Shown: positions 16,316 to 22,494 of the stretch, piece by piece
Layout of the letters: each line of letters opens with the position of its first letter
How positions within the stretch are numbered: position 1 is the first letter of the stretch
Position numbers and translations under genes: made by a program
Notes under the pieces: model-generated
Databases searched by the model: none
Told to the model about the DNA's origin: nothing
Seen by the model: the letters and a program-made list of their open reading frames with translations, nothing else
From: DUVY01 sp036562755
Lineage (GTDB): Bacteria > Bacillota > Clostridia > Christensenellales > DUVY01
Assembly (NCBI GenBank): GCA_036562755.1
Contig: DATCJN010000025.1
Coordinates: 1 to 43,681 of the forward strand
Direction: 5' to 3'
DNA length: 43,681 nt

Positions 16316-16560
16316 AAATACGAATATTATTAAGCGATGACAAAGCTGCGGCCAAATAAACTTATTCAGAGAGTCGATGGACGGTGCGAATCGATAAAGG
16401 TATTTGGTCTTATCCACTTTGGAGCTATAAGGGTAATGCCTTAAGGAGTGGCGTCCTTTATAAACGCCGGCGAGGCGGTCGTTTTATACGGCAACTTGGG
16501 TGGCAACGCGGATAATCCTTCCGTCCCATGTTTAATTGGGATTTTGGAAGGTTTTTTTAT
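16316..16560 (+). promoter_or_regulatory. T-box riboswitch (tRNA-Ser, specifier UCC) with terminator
   Basis: Stem I can be drawn: CAAAG with CTTTG at the base, CCAAATA with TATTTGG above, and an apical part with AGAGAG, the stem TCGAT/ATCGA and a GGTGCGA loop. The 3' side of the internal loop reads TCC then A (16413-16416), a serine codon at the specifier position. The T-box sequence GGTGGCAACGCGG (16499-16511) departs by one base from the usual TGGnACCGCG. The terminator is CCTTCC/GGAAGG with inner CCCA/TGGG and seven Ts (16517-16559). Uncharged tRNA-Ser should stabilise the antiterminator and allow serS transcription. The whole 300-base gap between sigF and serS is taken up by this leader and its promoter. 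Confidence 0.93.
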
Positions 16561-16585
16561 ATAAACTAAAATAGGAGCAAATAAG

Positions 16586-17875
16586 ATGATTGACATTAAA
16601 CTATTACGAACCAATCCCGAAATAGTAAAAGAAAATATCAAAAAAAAGTTTCAAGACGAAAAACTTCCTTTAGTTGACGAAGTGGTAAATCTTGACCAGG
16701 AATATAGGAACGTCAAGGCGCGCGCCGATTTCTTAAGAAGCCGCCGAAATTCTATAAGCAAAGAAATAGGCGCTATGATGGCTAAAGGGCAAAAGGAACA
16801 GGCCGTTGAGGCAAAAAAGCAAGTCGAAGCTATGGCTGAAGAATTAGATAGCCTAAAAGAGCAAGAAGACAAGTTATCTAAAAGAATAAACGAGATAATG
16901 ATGGTCATTCCTAATATTATCGACGACAGCGTGCCTATTGGAAGAGATGATTCCGAAAATGTCGAAAGAGAAAGAATTGGCGAGCCTTTTGTTCCTGACT
17001 TTGAGATTCCATATCATGTAGATATAATGGAAAAATTAAAAGGCATAGATATTGATAGCGCGAGAAAGACCAGCGGTAACGGCTTCTATTATTTATGCGG
17101 CGATATAGCTAGGTTGCATTCGGCTATATTGACTTACGCTCGCGACTTTATGATTGATAAAGGCTTTACTTACTATATTCCGCCTTTTATGATTAGAAGC
17201 AATGTAGTAAGCGGCGTTATGAGCTTTGCCGAAATGGAAAATATGATGTATAAGATAGAAGGCGAGGACTTATATTTAATAGGCACAAGCGAACATTCCA
17301 TGATAGGTAAATTCATAGATTCAATTCTTCCCGAAGAGGAGCTGCCCTATAAACTAACCAGCTACTCGCCTTGTTTTAGAAAAGAAGTAGGCGCCCATGG
17401 AATAGAGGAAAGAGGTGTATATAGAATTCACCAATTTGAAAAACAAGAAATGATAATAGTCTGCAAGCCCGAAGAGAGCATGAAGTGGTTTAATGTGCTA
17501 TATAATCTTACCGTGGAGTTCTTTAGGTCTTTGGATATTCCCGTAAGAGTGCTTGAATGCTGTTCCGGAGACCTGGCCGATTTAAAAGTAAAAAGCGTGG
17601 ATGTAGAGGCTTGGTCGCCCCGTCAAAAGAAGTATTTTGAAGTGGGCAGCTGTTCTAATTTAGGCGAAGCTCAAGCAAGAAGGTTAGGCATAAGGGTAAA
17701 AGGAAAAGACGGCAACTATTTTCCTCATACCCTTAACAATACTGTAGTCGCGCCGCCCAGAATGCTGATAGCCTTTTTGGAAAACAACCTAAATGCCGAC
17801 GGCTCGGTTAGAATACCCAAACCTTTAAGAATATACATGGGCAATAAAGAAAAAATAGAAGTAACGGCTAAATAA
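16586..17875 (+). CDS. serS: Seryl-tRNA synthetase
   Basis: 429 residues, a normal bacterial class II SerRS. The N-terminal antiparallel coiled-coil arm that grips the tRNA-Ser variable arm spans about residues 25-105 and is rich in K, E and A. The catalytic domain shows TSEHSMIG, motif 2 in PCFRKEVGAHG and motif 3 in VAPPRMLIAFLENN. It charges tRNA-Ser, and tRNA-Sec if one exists. AGGAG lies 8 bases before ATG. The gene is under a serine T-box and is closed by a strong terminator that begins inside its last codons, so it forms a single-gene unit between two sporulation loci. Confidence 0.98.
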   Translation: MIDIKLLRTNPEIVKENIKKKFQDEKLPLVDEVVNLDQEYRNVKARADFLRSRRNSISKEIGAMMAKGQKEQAVEAKKQVEAMAEELDSLKEQEDKLSKRINEIMMVIPNIIDDSVPIGRDDSENVERERIGEPFVPDFEIPYHVDIMEKLKGIDIDSARKTSGNGFYYLCGDIARLHSAILTYARDFMIDKGFTYYIPPFMIRSNVVSGVMSFAEMENMMYKIEGEDLYLIGTSEHSMIGKFIDSILPEEELPYKLTSYSPCFRKEVGAHGIEERGVYRIHQFEKQEMIIVCKPEESMKWFNVLYNLTVEFFRSLDIPVRVLECCSGDLADLKVKSVDVEAWSPRQKKYFEVGSCSNLGEAQARRLGIRVKGKDGNYFPHTLNNTVVAPPRMLIAFLENNLNADGSVRIPKPLRIYMGNKEKIEVTAK

Positions 17876-17893
17876 AAATTTAGCCGTTTTTTT
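17863..17893 (+). terminator. Terminator of serS
   Basis: A perfect 11-bp stem, AACGGCTAAAT with ATTTAGCCGTT, an AAAA loop and seven Ts. The 5' arm includes the last serS codons and its stop. Confidence 0.93.
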
Positions 17894-18224
17894 AACCTTC
17901 ATGCGTTTCTATAATGGGTATTATAGGTCGAGGCTTTCTGTTCGTAGGTTTATGGTCTTTACTTTTTTCTCTTATAGGTAAAATTCTAAACTCATCATCT
18001 TCGTCTAAAGCGGGTTCTTCGTTTTCTTTAGTTATGACAAGCTCGCCTTTTTTAACGCTTTTTATTATGTTTCCGTTTTCGTTATAAATTGAGTATTCAA
18101 TATAAGTAATGTAGTAATCCTTTGAATCGTCATTCATGCCGTCGGCTAATGCTATACTATTGGCTTTAATTAAAAAAGTTATTGCGAACACAAAAGATAA
18201 AAGGAATAAAATTATCTTATTCAT
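17892..18224 (-). CDS. Small predicted secreted protein, function unknown
   Basis: 110 residues. The start is supported by GAGGAGG 6 bases before ATG. Residues 1-28 form a typical signal peptide (a lysine, a long hydrophobic core, then SIALA with likely cleavage before D). The mature part of about 80 residues has YYITYIEYSIYNENGNIIKS, a stretch that resembles a short beta-hairpin repeat unit, and then an acidic segment (EEPALDEDDE). It ends in a basic proline-rich tail (KPTNRKPRPIIPII). There is no cysteine, so it is not a lipoprotein, and no enzyme motif is visible. It lies alone between serS and the spoVA genes, transcribed towards serS. I do not recognise the family. A link to sporulation is only suggested by position. 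Confidence 0.75.
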   Translation of the reverse strand: MNKIILFLLSFVFAITFLIKANSIALADGMNDDSKDYYITYIEYSIYNENGNIIKSVKKGELVITKENEEPALDEDDEFRILPIREKSKDHKPTNRKPRPIIPIIETHEG

Positions 18225-18300
18225 TTTGACCTCCTCAAAATATTTTTTGCAAAATATGGAAAATTATTATCAAGCTTATATTTATCTATCTTGTCTTAAT

Positions 18301-18330
18301 GAATATTAACGAGTTTTTTAAGAAATATTA
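18301..18330 (+). promoter_or_regulatory. Possible sigma-F/sigma-G promoter of the spoVA unit
   Basis: GAATA (18301-18305), 15 bases, then AGAAATATTA (18321-18330). The forespore consensus is about GYATA, 15-16 bases, GGnnAnAnTw, so each half has one mismatch. Forespore control of spoVA is known in Bacillus. Confidence 0.4.
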
Positions 18331-18352
18331 ATATCAAAAGCGAGGTGGATTT

Positions 18353-18472
18353 ATGAAGGTATATAAAGATAAGCAAAAATTATATTTCAACATTGAAGAT
18401 AAAGAAACTGTAGTTAAAATGCCGTATCAAGAGGAAAAAAATTATGGAGATTCCAAGCAGAGAACAATTTAA
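18353..18472 (+). CDS. Small ORF (39 residues) overlapping the start of spoVAC
   Basis: An ATG with a strong ribosome site (GAGGTGG, 18342-18348) opens a 39-codon frame ending in TAA at 18470-18472. The predicted peptide is charged and polar (it starts MKVYKDKQKLYFNIED and ends YGDSKQRTI), with no membrane segment or cysteine. Its last 29 bases overlap spoVAC in another frame, an arrangement that would couple translation of the two. The putative forespore promoter sits just upstream. It may be a real small forespore protein or a leader peptide that delivers ribosomes to spoVAC. I do not recognise a homologue. Confidence 0.5.
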   Translation: MKVYKDKQKLYFNIEDKETVVKMPYQEEKNYGDSKQRTI

Positions 18473-18926
18473 TCAAAGATATAAAGACAGAAATCAAAGA
18501 TATATTGACTATGTAGAGTTGGTGTCGCCCAAACAAACCTCCTGGAAGTCTTTATTAAACGCGTTCTTGATAGGCGGGACCATTTGCTTGCTTGGTCAGA
18601 TTTTATTCGATTTATCAAAAGTCATATTCTCGGTGCCCGATGATATAGCTCAAACAATAGCGTTGATTATATTAATCTTTTTAACAGCGCTATTAACGGG
18701 CATAGGAGTATTTGACAAAATTGCATATTACGGTGGCGGCGGCTCGTTTTTGCCTATAACGGGATTCGCCAATGCTATATCGAGCGCGGCAATAGAATAT
18801 AAGTCCGAAGGATTTATATTTGGTTTAAGCAGCAAGTTTTACACCGTTGCAGGCCCGGTTATAGTTAACGGCATAATAGCGTCATTCTTAGTGGGGCTAA
18901 TATATTTCATTATAGGATTATTCTAG
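18444..18926 (+). CDS. spoVAC: Stage V sporulation protein AC
   Basis: 160 residues with a polar N-terminus of about 35 residues and four to five membrane segments (about 35-55, 65-90, 95-110, 135-158). The motifs SWKSLLNAFLIGGTICLLGQ and GGGGSFLPITGFANAISSAAIEYKSEGF are typical of SpoVAC. In Bacillus it is a mechanosensitive channel part of the SpoVA complex in the spore inner membrane, which moves Ca-dipicolinic acid in during sporulation and out at germination. The ribosome site GAGG lies 9 bases before ATG, within the small upstream ORF. spoVAD follows after 9 bases. Confidence 0.96.
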   Translation: MEIPSREQFNQRYKDRNQRYIDYVELVSPKQTSWKSLLNAFLIGGTICLLGQILFDLSKVIFSVPDDIAQTIALIILIFLTALLTGIGVFDKIAYYGGGGSFLPITGFANAISSAAIEYKSEGFIFGLSSKFYTVAGPVIVNGIIASFLVGLIYFIIGLF

Positions 18927-18935
18927 GTGTGAAAT

Positions 18936-20021
18936 ATGAGATTATTTGATTTTGGCGTGGAGATAGATTTAAATATATCAAAAGGCATTAAAACTATAAA
19001 AAGAAAAAACAGCAAAAACTCAAAAAAAATAGGCAAGCAAACTATTATTTTTGAAAACGAACCCAGAATTATCAGCAGTCATTCCATTGTATCGCAAAAA
19101 GAAAAAGAAGGCCCCTTAGGCGCCTATTTTTACGATGTGATAAACGATACTAAATTTAACGAAAAAACATTTGAAAAAGCTGAGAACAAGATGTTTGTTC
19201 ACGCGCTTCATAAAGCTATTACTAAAGCGCAAATCCTGCCTCAAGACATCGATGTTTTATTTGCCGGAGACTTATTAAACCAAATAGTATCGTCTAGTTA
19301 CTGCGCTAGGTTGTATGATATTCCTTACATAGGAATTTTTGGGGCGTGTTCTACCATGTCAGAAGGGCTGATGCTGGCATCGTTGTTTATTGACGGGGGA
19401 TTTGGAGAGGTTGCGGCGTGCGTTACGGGCAGCCATTACGCAACTGCCGAGCGGCAATTTAGAGGCCCGTTGGAATTAGGCGCGCAAAGACAAAAATACG
19501 CGCAGCACACGGTAACCGCTTCGACTGCAGTGATTGTGGGGCTGGTTAGCCAAGGAATTAAAATAACAAAAGCGTGCGTAGGAAAAGTCGAAGACTACGG
19601 CATAACAGATTCGGCAAACATGGGAGCCGCTATGGCGCCCGCGGCAATGAGCACTCTGGCGCAGTTTTTTGAAGATACCAATACCACACCGGAAGATTAT
19701 GATTTGATCGCTACAGGGGATTTGGGAAAGTTAGGCGGCGATTTGCTAAGAGTATTGTTAAAAGAAAAAGGCTATCATTTAGGTCAAAATTATATGGATT
19801 GCGGAGCTTCTATTTACCATCACGGTCAATATGCCTCCGAAGGCGGAAGCGGTTGCGGCTGCGGCGCAAGCGTCCTAGATGCATATATATTGCCTAAGAT
19901 GGAAAGTGGTCAATATAACAAAGTGCTTTTCGTGGCGACAGGCGCGCTGCTGAGCACCACAATCGTTCAACAAGGCGAAAGCATACCTTGCATAGCGCAC
20001 TTAATTTTATTGGAGAAGTGA
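18936..20021 (+). CDS. spoVAD: Stage V sporulation protein AD (dipicolinic acid-binding)
   Basis: 361 residues with a thiolase/FabH-like fold: GKQTIIFENEPRI, KEGPLGAYF, DVLFAGDLLNQIVSS, FGACSTMSEG, SGCGCGAS and VATGALLST are the family landmarks. SpoVAD binds dipicolinic acid on the outer face of the spore inner membrane, working with SpoVAC and SpoVAEb. The Bacillus protein is 338 residues and begins right at the KQT segment, whereas here about 30 basic residues (MRLFDFGVEIDLNISKGIK then KKNSKNSKK-like) come first. No alternative start codon was seen between the ATG and the conserved part, so the extension looks real. spoVAE starts 1 base after its stop. Confidence 0.95.
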   Translation: MRLFDFGVEIDLNISKGIKTIKRKNSKNSKKIGKQTIIFENEPRIISSHSIVSQKEKEGPLGAYFYDVINDTKFNEKTFEKAENKMFVHALHKAITKAQILPQDIDVLFAGDLLNQIVSSSYCARLYDIPYIGIFGACSTMSEGLMLASLFIDGGFGEVAACVTGSHYATAERQFRGPLELGAQRQKYAQHTVTASTAVIVGLVSQGIKITKACVGKVEDYGITDSANMGAAMAPAAMSTLAQFFEDTNTTPEDYDLIATGDLGKLGGDLLRVLLKEKGYHLGQNYMDCGASIYHHGQYASEGGSGCGCGASVLDAYILPKMESGQYNKVLFVATGALLSTTIVQQGESIPCIAHLILLEK

Positions 20022-20022
20022 T

Positions 20023-20388
20023 ATGGAAACCATTTTAATGTATTTAAAGGTTTTTATAATAGGCGGTTTAATCTGTGTTATAGCTCAAATCTTAATCATT
20101 AAAACCAAACTCACTTCGGCAAGAATTTTGGTTATCTTTTTGATTGCGGGCGTTGTCCTTGAAGCTATAGGCATTTTTCAATATCTAAAAGAATTTGCAG
20201 GCGCGGGAGTTACCGTTCCAATCCTTGGCTTTGGAAGTTCTTTAGCAAAAGGGGCTATTGAAGGGGTAAAAAATGAAGGATTTTTAGGAATATTTACCGG
20301 CGGCATAGTAAAAACAGCCGCGGGCTTGGGAGCCGTAACTGTATTTTCATATATTGCGGCTCTGATTTTCAGTCCAAAAAGCAAATAA
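20023..20388 (+). CDS. spoVAE: Stage V sporulation protein AE (SpoVAEb type)
   Basis: 121 residues with about four membrane segments. The core VTVPILGFGSSLAKGAIEGVKNEGFLGIFTGG region parallels the GFGN...GA motif of SpoVAC, to which the family is related. It is the third core gene of the clostridial spoVA operon (C-D-E) and forms part of the dipicolinic acid channel in the forespore/spore inner membrane. Its ribosome site (TGGAGAAG) lies inside the end of spoVAD, with a 1-base intergenic gap. No clear terminator follows in the 52 bases before yunB. Confidence 0.95.
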   Translation: METILMYLKVFIIGGLICVIAQILIIKTKLTSARILVIFLIAGVVLEAIGIFQYLKEFAGAGVTVPILGFGSSLAKGAIEGVKNEGFLGIFTGGIVKTAAGLGAVTVFSYIAALIFSPKSK

Positions 20389-20404
20389 GCATTTTTATAA
20401 CATA

Positions 20405-20436
20405 TTAACAGGCGGTTTATTAATAACATATATAAT
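20405..20436 (+). promoter_or_regulatory. Possible promoter of yunB with the -10 next to the ATG
   Basis: TTAACA (20405-20410), 18 bases, then TATATA (20429-20434) overlapping TATAAT (20431-20436). The ATG is at 20441. A sigma-E promoter, known for Bacillus yunB, could not be fitted. Confidence 0.35.
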
Positions 20437-20440
20437 ATAG

Positions 20441-21118
20441 ATGGTAGAAGTATATATTTCGCCGCCCAAAAAATCAAAATTAAAAAAAAGGCTGATAATC
20501 GTTTCAATAATTTTAGCGATTATTCTTTTTGTCTATGTGTTTTTTCAAAAGAATGTTAATCCGATAATTGCTTCAGTGTCTCAAAAACAAATTGAGGCTT
20601 TGACTAATAAAGCAGTATCTTATGCGATAAATGAAATTTATTCCCAAAGTATTAATTATTCAGATTTGGTCAATATAATTAAAGACGAACAGGGGAATGT
20701 AAAATTAATCCTTGCCAATACTCCAAAAATTAATAAAGTAACTCAAGATATTGCTCAAAAAACTTATCAATACATAGAAACCTTAGGTGAAGACGGTATA
20801 AATATCAAATTAGGCACATTAACAGGAATTCCTATATTTACCGAAAAAGGCCCAAAAGTTTTTTTTGAGGTCCTGCCCATTGGCTCGGTTCAATGCGAAT
20901 TAAAGTCTAGTTTTGCCTCGGCGGGAATAAACCAAACTCATCATAAAATTTATGTTTCTATCAACACTGATGTTGCGATAGTAATACCGGGACTAAAAGA
21001 CAAAAAAATAACCGCTACGGCAGTTGCTTTGCTTGCAGAGAGTATTATAATAGGCGAAGTACCCGATACATATTTGGCGTTCAACAATATGCACTCAATG
21101 CTGGATTTGGTCCCTTAA
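20441..21118 (+). CDS. yunB: Sporulation protein YunB
   Basis: 225 residues: a short basic N-terminus, one membrane anchor (about residues 18-36, IIVSIILAIILFVYVFF) and an extracytoplasmic domain with NPIIASVSQKQIEALTNKAVSYAI, LGTLTGIPIFTEKGPKV, and LLAESIIIGEVPDTY near the end, all typical of YunB. In Bacillus it is a sigma-E-dependent mother-cell protein needed for efficient sporulation, with an unknown exact role. An in-frame TAG lies directly before the ATG, fixing the start. No Shine-Dalgarno sequence is present and a -10-like hexamer ends 4 bases upstream, so this may be a leaderless transcript. It follows spoVAE by 52 bases. Confidence 0.9.
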   Translation: MVEVYISPPKKSKLKKRLIIVSIILAIILFVYVFFQKNVNPIIASVSQKQIEALTNKAVSYAINEIYSQSINYSDLVNIIKDEQGNVKLILANTPKINKVTQDIAQKTYQYIETLGEDGINIKLGTLTGIPIFTEKGPKVFFEVLPIGSVQCELKSSFASAGINQTHHKIYVSINTDVAIVIPGLKDKKITATAVALLAESIIIGEVPDTYLAFNNMHSMLDLVP

Positions 21119-21141
21119 TTTTGTAAACCGCTGAAAAAAAT

Positions 21142-21170
21142 TTGATAAAAAAAATAATTTATGCTATCAT
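21142..21170 (+). promoter_or_regulatory. Sigma-A promoter of the pheS T-box leader
   Basis: TTGATA (21142-21147), exactly 17 bases, then TATCAT (21165-21170) with the TG of an extended -10 (TGCTATCAT). Confidence 0.75.
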
Positions 21171-21177
21171 AAAACAA

Positions 21178-21418
21178 ACTTAATATAAACTATGACCGCT
21201 TATATATTAAGTTATTGGGCAAAAGTTTTACAGAGAAGACGGTTCATGGGCTGAGAGACCGTTTAAAACTTCAATAACGAACTTCGTAAGCGCGAGTTTC
21301 CTGCAAAAAACAGGACGCATTAGATAGCGTTAAAATTAAAATGAGTCTGTCAATTTTGGCAGAGAATTAAGGTGGTACCACGGTATATCCGTCCTTTACT
21401 TAGGACGGATTTTTTTAT
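21178..21418 (+). promoter_or_regulatory. T-box riboswitch (tRNA-Phe, specifier UUC) with terminator
   Basis: Stem I pairs GTTATT with AATAAC at the base and AGTTTTA with TAAAACT above it. The 3' side of the internal loop holds TTC (21270-21272), a phenylalanine codon at the specifier place. The apical part has ACAGAGAAG, the GACGGT/ACCGT stem and GGCTGAGAG. The T-box AAGGTGGTACCACGG (21369-21383) is close to consensus. The terminator is ATCCGTCCT with AGGACGGAT and seven Ts (21387-21417). Together with its promoter the leader takes up the whole 324-base gap between yunB and pheS. Uncharged tRNA-Phe should turn on the operon. Confidence 0.93.
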
Positions 21419-21442
21419 AGGAATTGGGAGGATGAAATAGAA

Positions 21443-22477
21443 ATGGAACAAAGGCTTAATCAACTGGTAGAAAGTTGTATCGCGACCCTAAAAGAATGCC
21501 AAAATTTAAATGATTTGAACGCTTTAAAAGTCAAAGTTTTAGGCAAAAACGGCGAATTAACCCAATTTTTGCGCGGCTTAAAAGATTTATCAGCTGAAGA
21601 ACGCCCTCAGGCAGGCAAGCTTATTAACGAAACTAGAGAAAAAATAGAGCATTTAATCGAAGAAAAAGAAGCCGAATTAGGCGAGCTTGCACTTAAGAAA
21701 AAATTAGAGCAAGAGAGTATAGATATCACGCTACCCGCAGCCAAGTTAGCGCGCGGAAGCCTGCATCCCCAAACTATTGTCCGTAATAGGATATTAGAAA
21801 TATTTACGTCTATGGGCTATTCGGTAGAAGACGGCCCCGAAATTGAAACGGAATATTACAACTTCGAGGCTCTAAATATTCCGGCCGACCATCCCGCAAA
21901 AGATATGCAAGACACGTTCTTTATAACGAATAATTTTAAGCATAATATCATTTTAAGGTCGCAGACCTCAAATACCCAAATTAGAGTAATGGAAAAGACC
22001 AAACCGCCTATCAAAATGATTAATCCGGGCAGGGTATATCGTTGCGACGACATAGACGCAACGCATTCGCCTATGTTCCATCAAGTAGAAGGTTTGGTAG
22101 TAGATAAAGGCATAAGCATGTGCGACTTAAACGGCACGTTAAACGCTTTTTGTAAGGAATTATTTGGCGAAAAAACACGCACAAGACTTCGCCCTTCCTT
22201 CTTCCCGTTCACCGAACCCAGCGTAGAAGCCGACGCGTCTTGTCCTTTCTGCGATGGCAAAGGCTGCAAGATTTGTAAAGGCGTAGGTTGGATAGAAATA
22301 TTAGGCGCGGGCATGGTTAATCCCAAAGTGTTGCAAAATTGCGGCATAGATCCCGATGTTTATACCGGCTTTGCTTTCGGGCTTGGCATAGACCGCATTA
22401 CTAATATACTGTTTGGAATTACCGATTTAAGAATACCTTTTGAAAATGACATTAGATTTTTAAAGCAATTCAAGTAA
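21443..22477 (+). CDS. pheS: Phenylalanyl-tRNA synthetase alpha subunit
   Basis: 344 residues, the normal bacterial length. An N-terminal coiled coil (about 1-85) is followed by a class II catalytic domain. HPAKDMQDTFF and LRSQTSNTQIRVM lead into motif 2 (GRVYRCDDIDATHSPMFHQVEG), and motif 3 lies in FAFGLGIDRITNILFGI. The loop CPFCDGKGCKICKG is cysteine-rich, as in many Firmicutes PheS proteins. It forms an alpha2-beta2 enzyme with PheT that charges tRNA-Phe. A strong ribosome site (GGGAGGATG) lies about 9 bases before ATG, and a phenylalanine T-box precedes it. pheT follows after 17 bases. Confidence 0.98.
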   Translation: MEQRLNQLVESCIATLKECQNLNDLNALKVKVLGKNGELTQFLRGLKDLSAEERPQAGKLINETREKIEHLIEEKEAELGELALKKKLEQESIDITLPAAKLARGSLHPQTIVRNRILEIFTSMGYSVEDGPEIETEYYNFEALNIPADHPAKDMQDTFFITNNFKHNIILRSQTSNTQIRVMEKTKPPIKMINPGRVYRCDDIDATHSPMFHQVEGLVVDKGISMCDLNGTLNAFCKELFGEKTRTRLRPSFFPFTEPSVEADASCPFCDGKGCKICKGVGWIEILGAGMVNPKVLQNCGIDPDVYTGFAFGLGIDRITNILFGITDLRIPFENDIRFLKQFK

Positions 22478-22494
22478 GATAGGAGAGAAAGACA

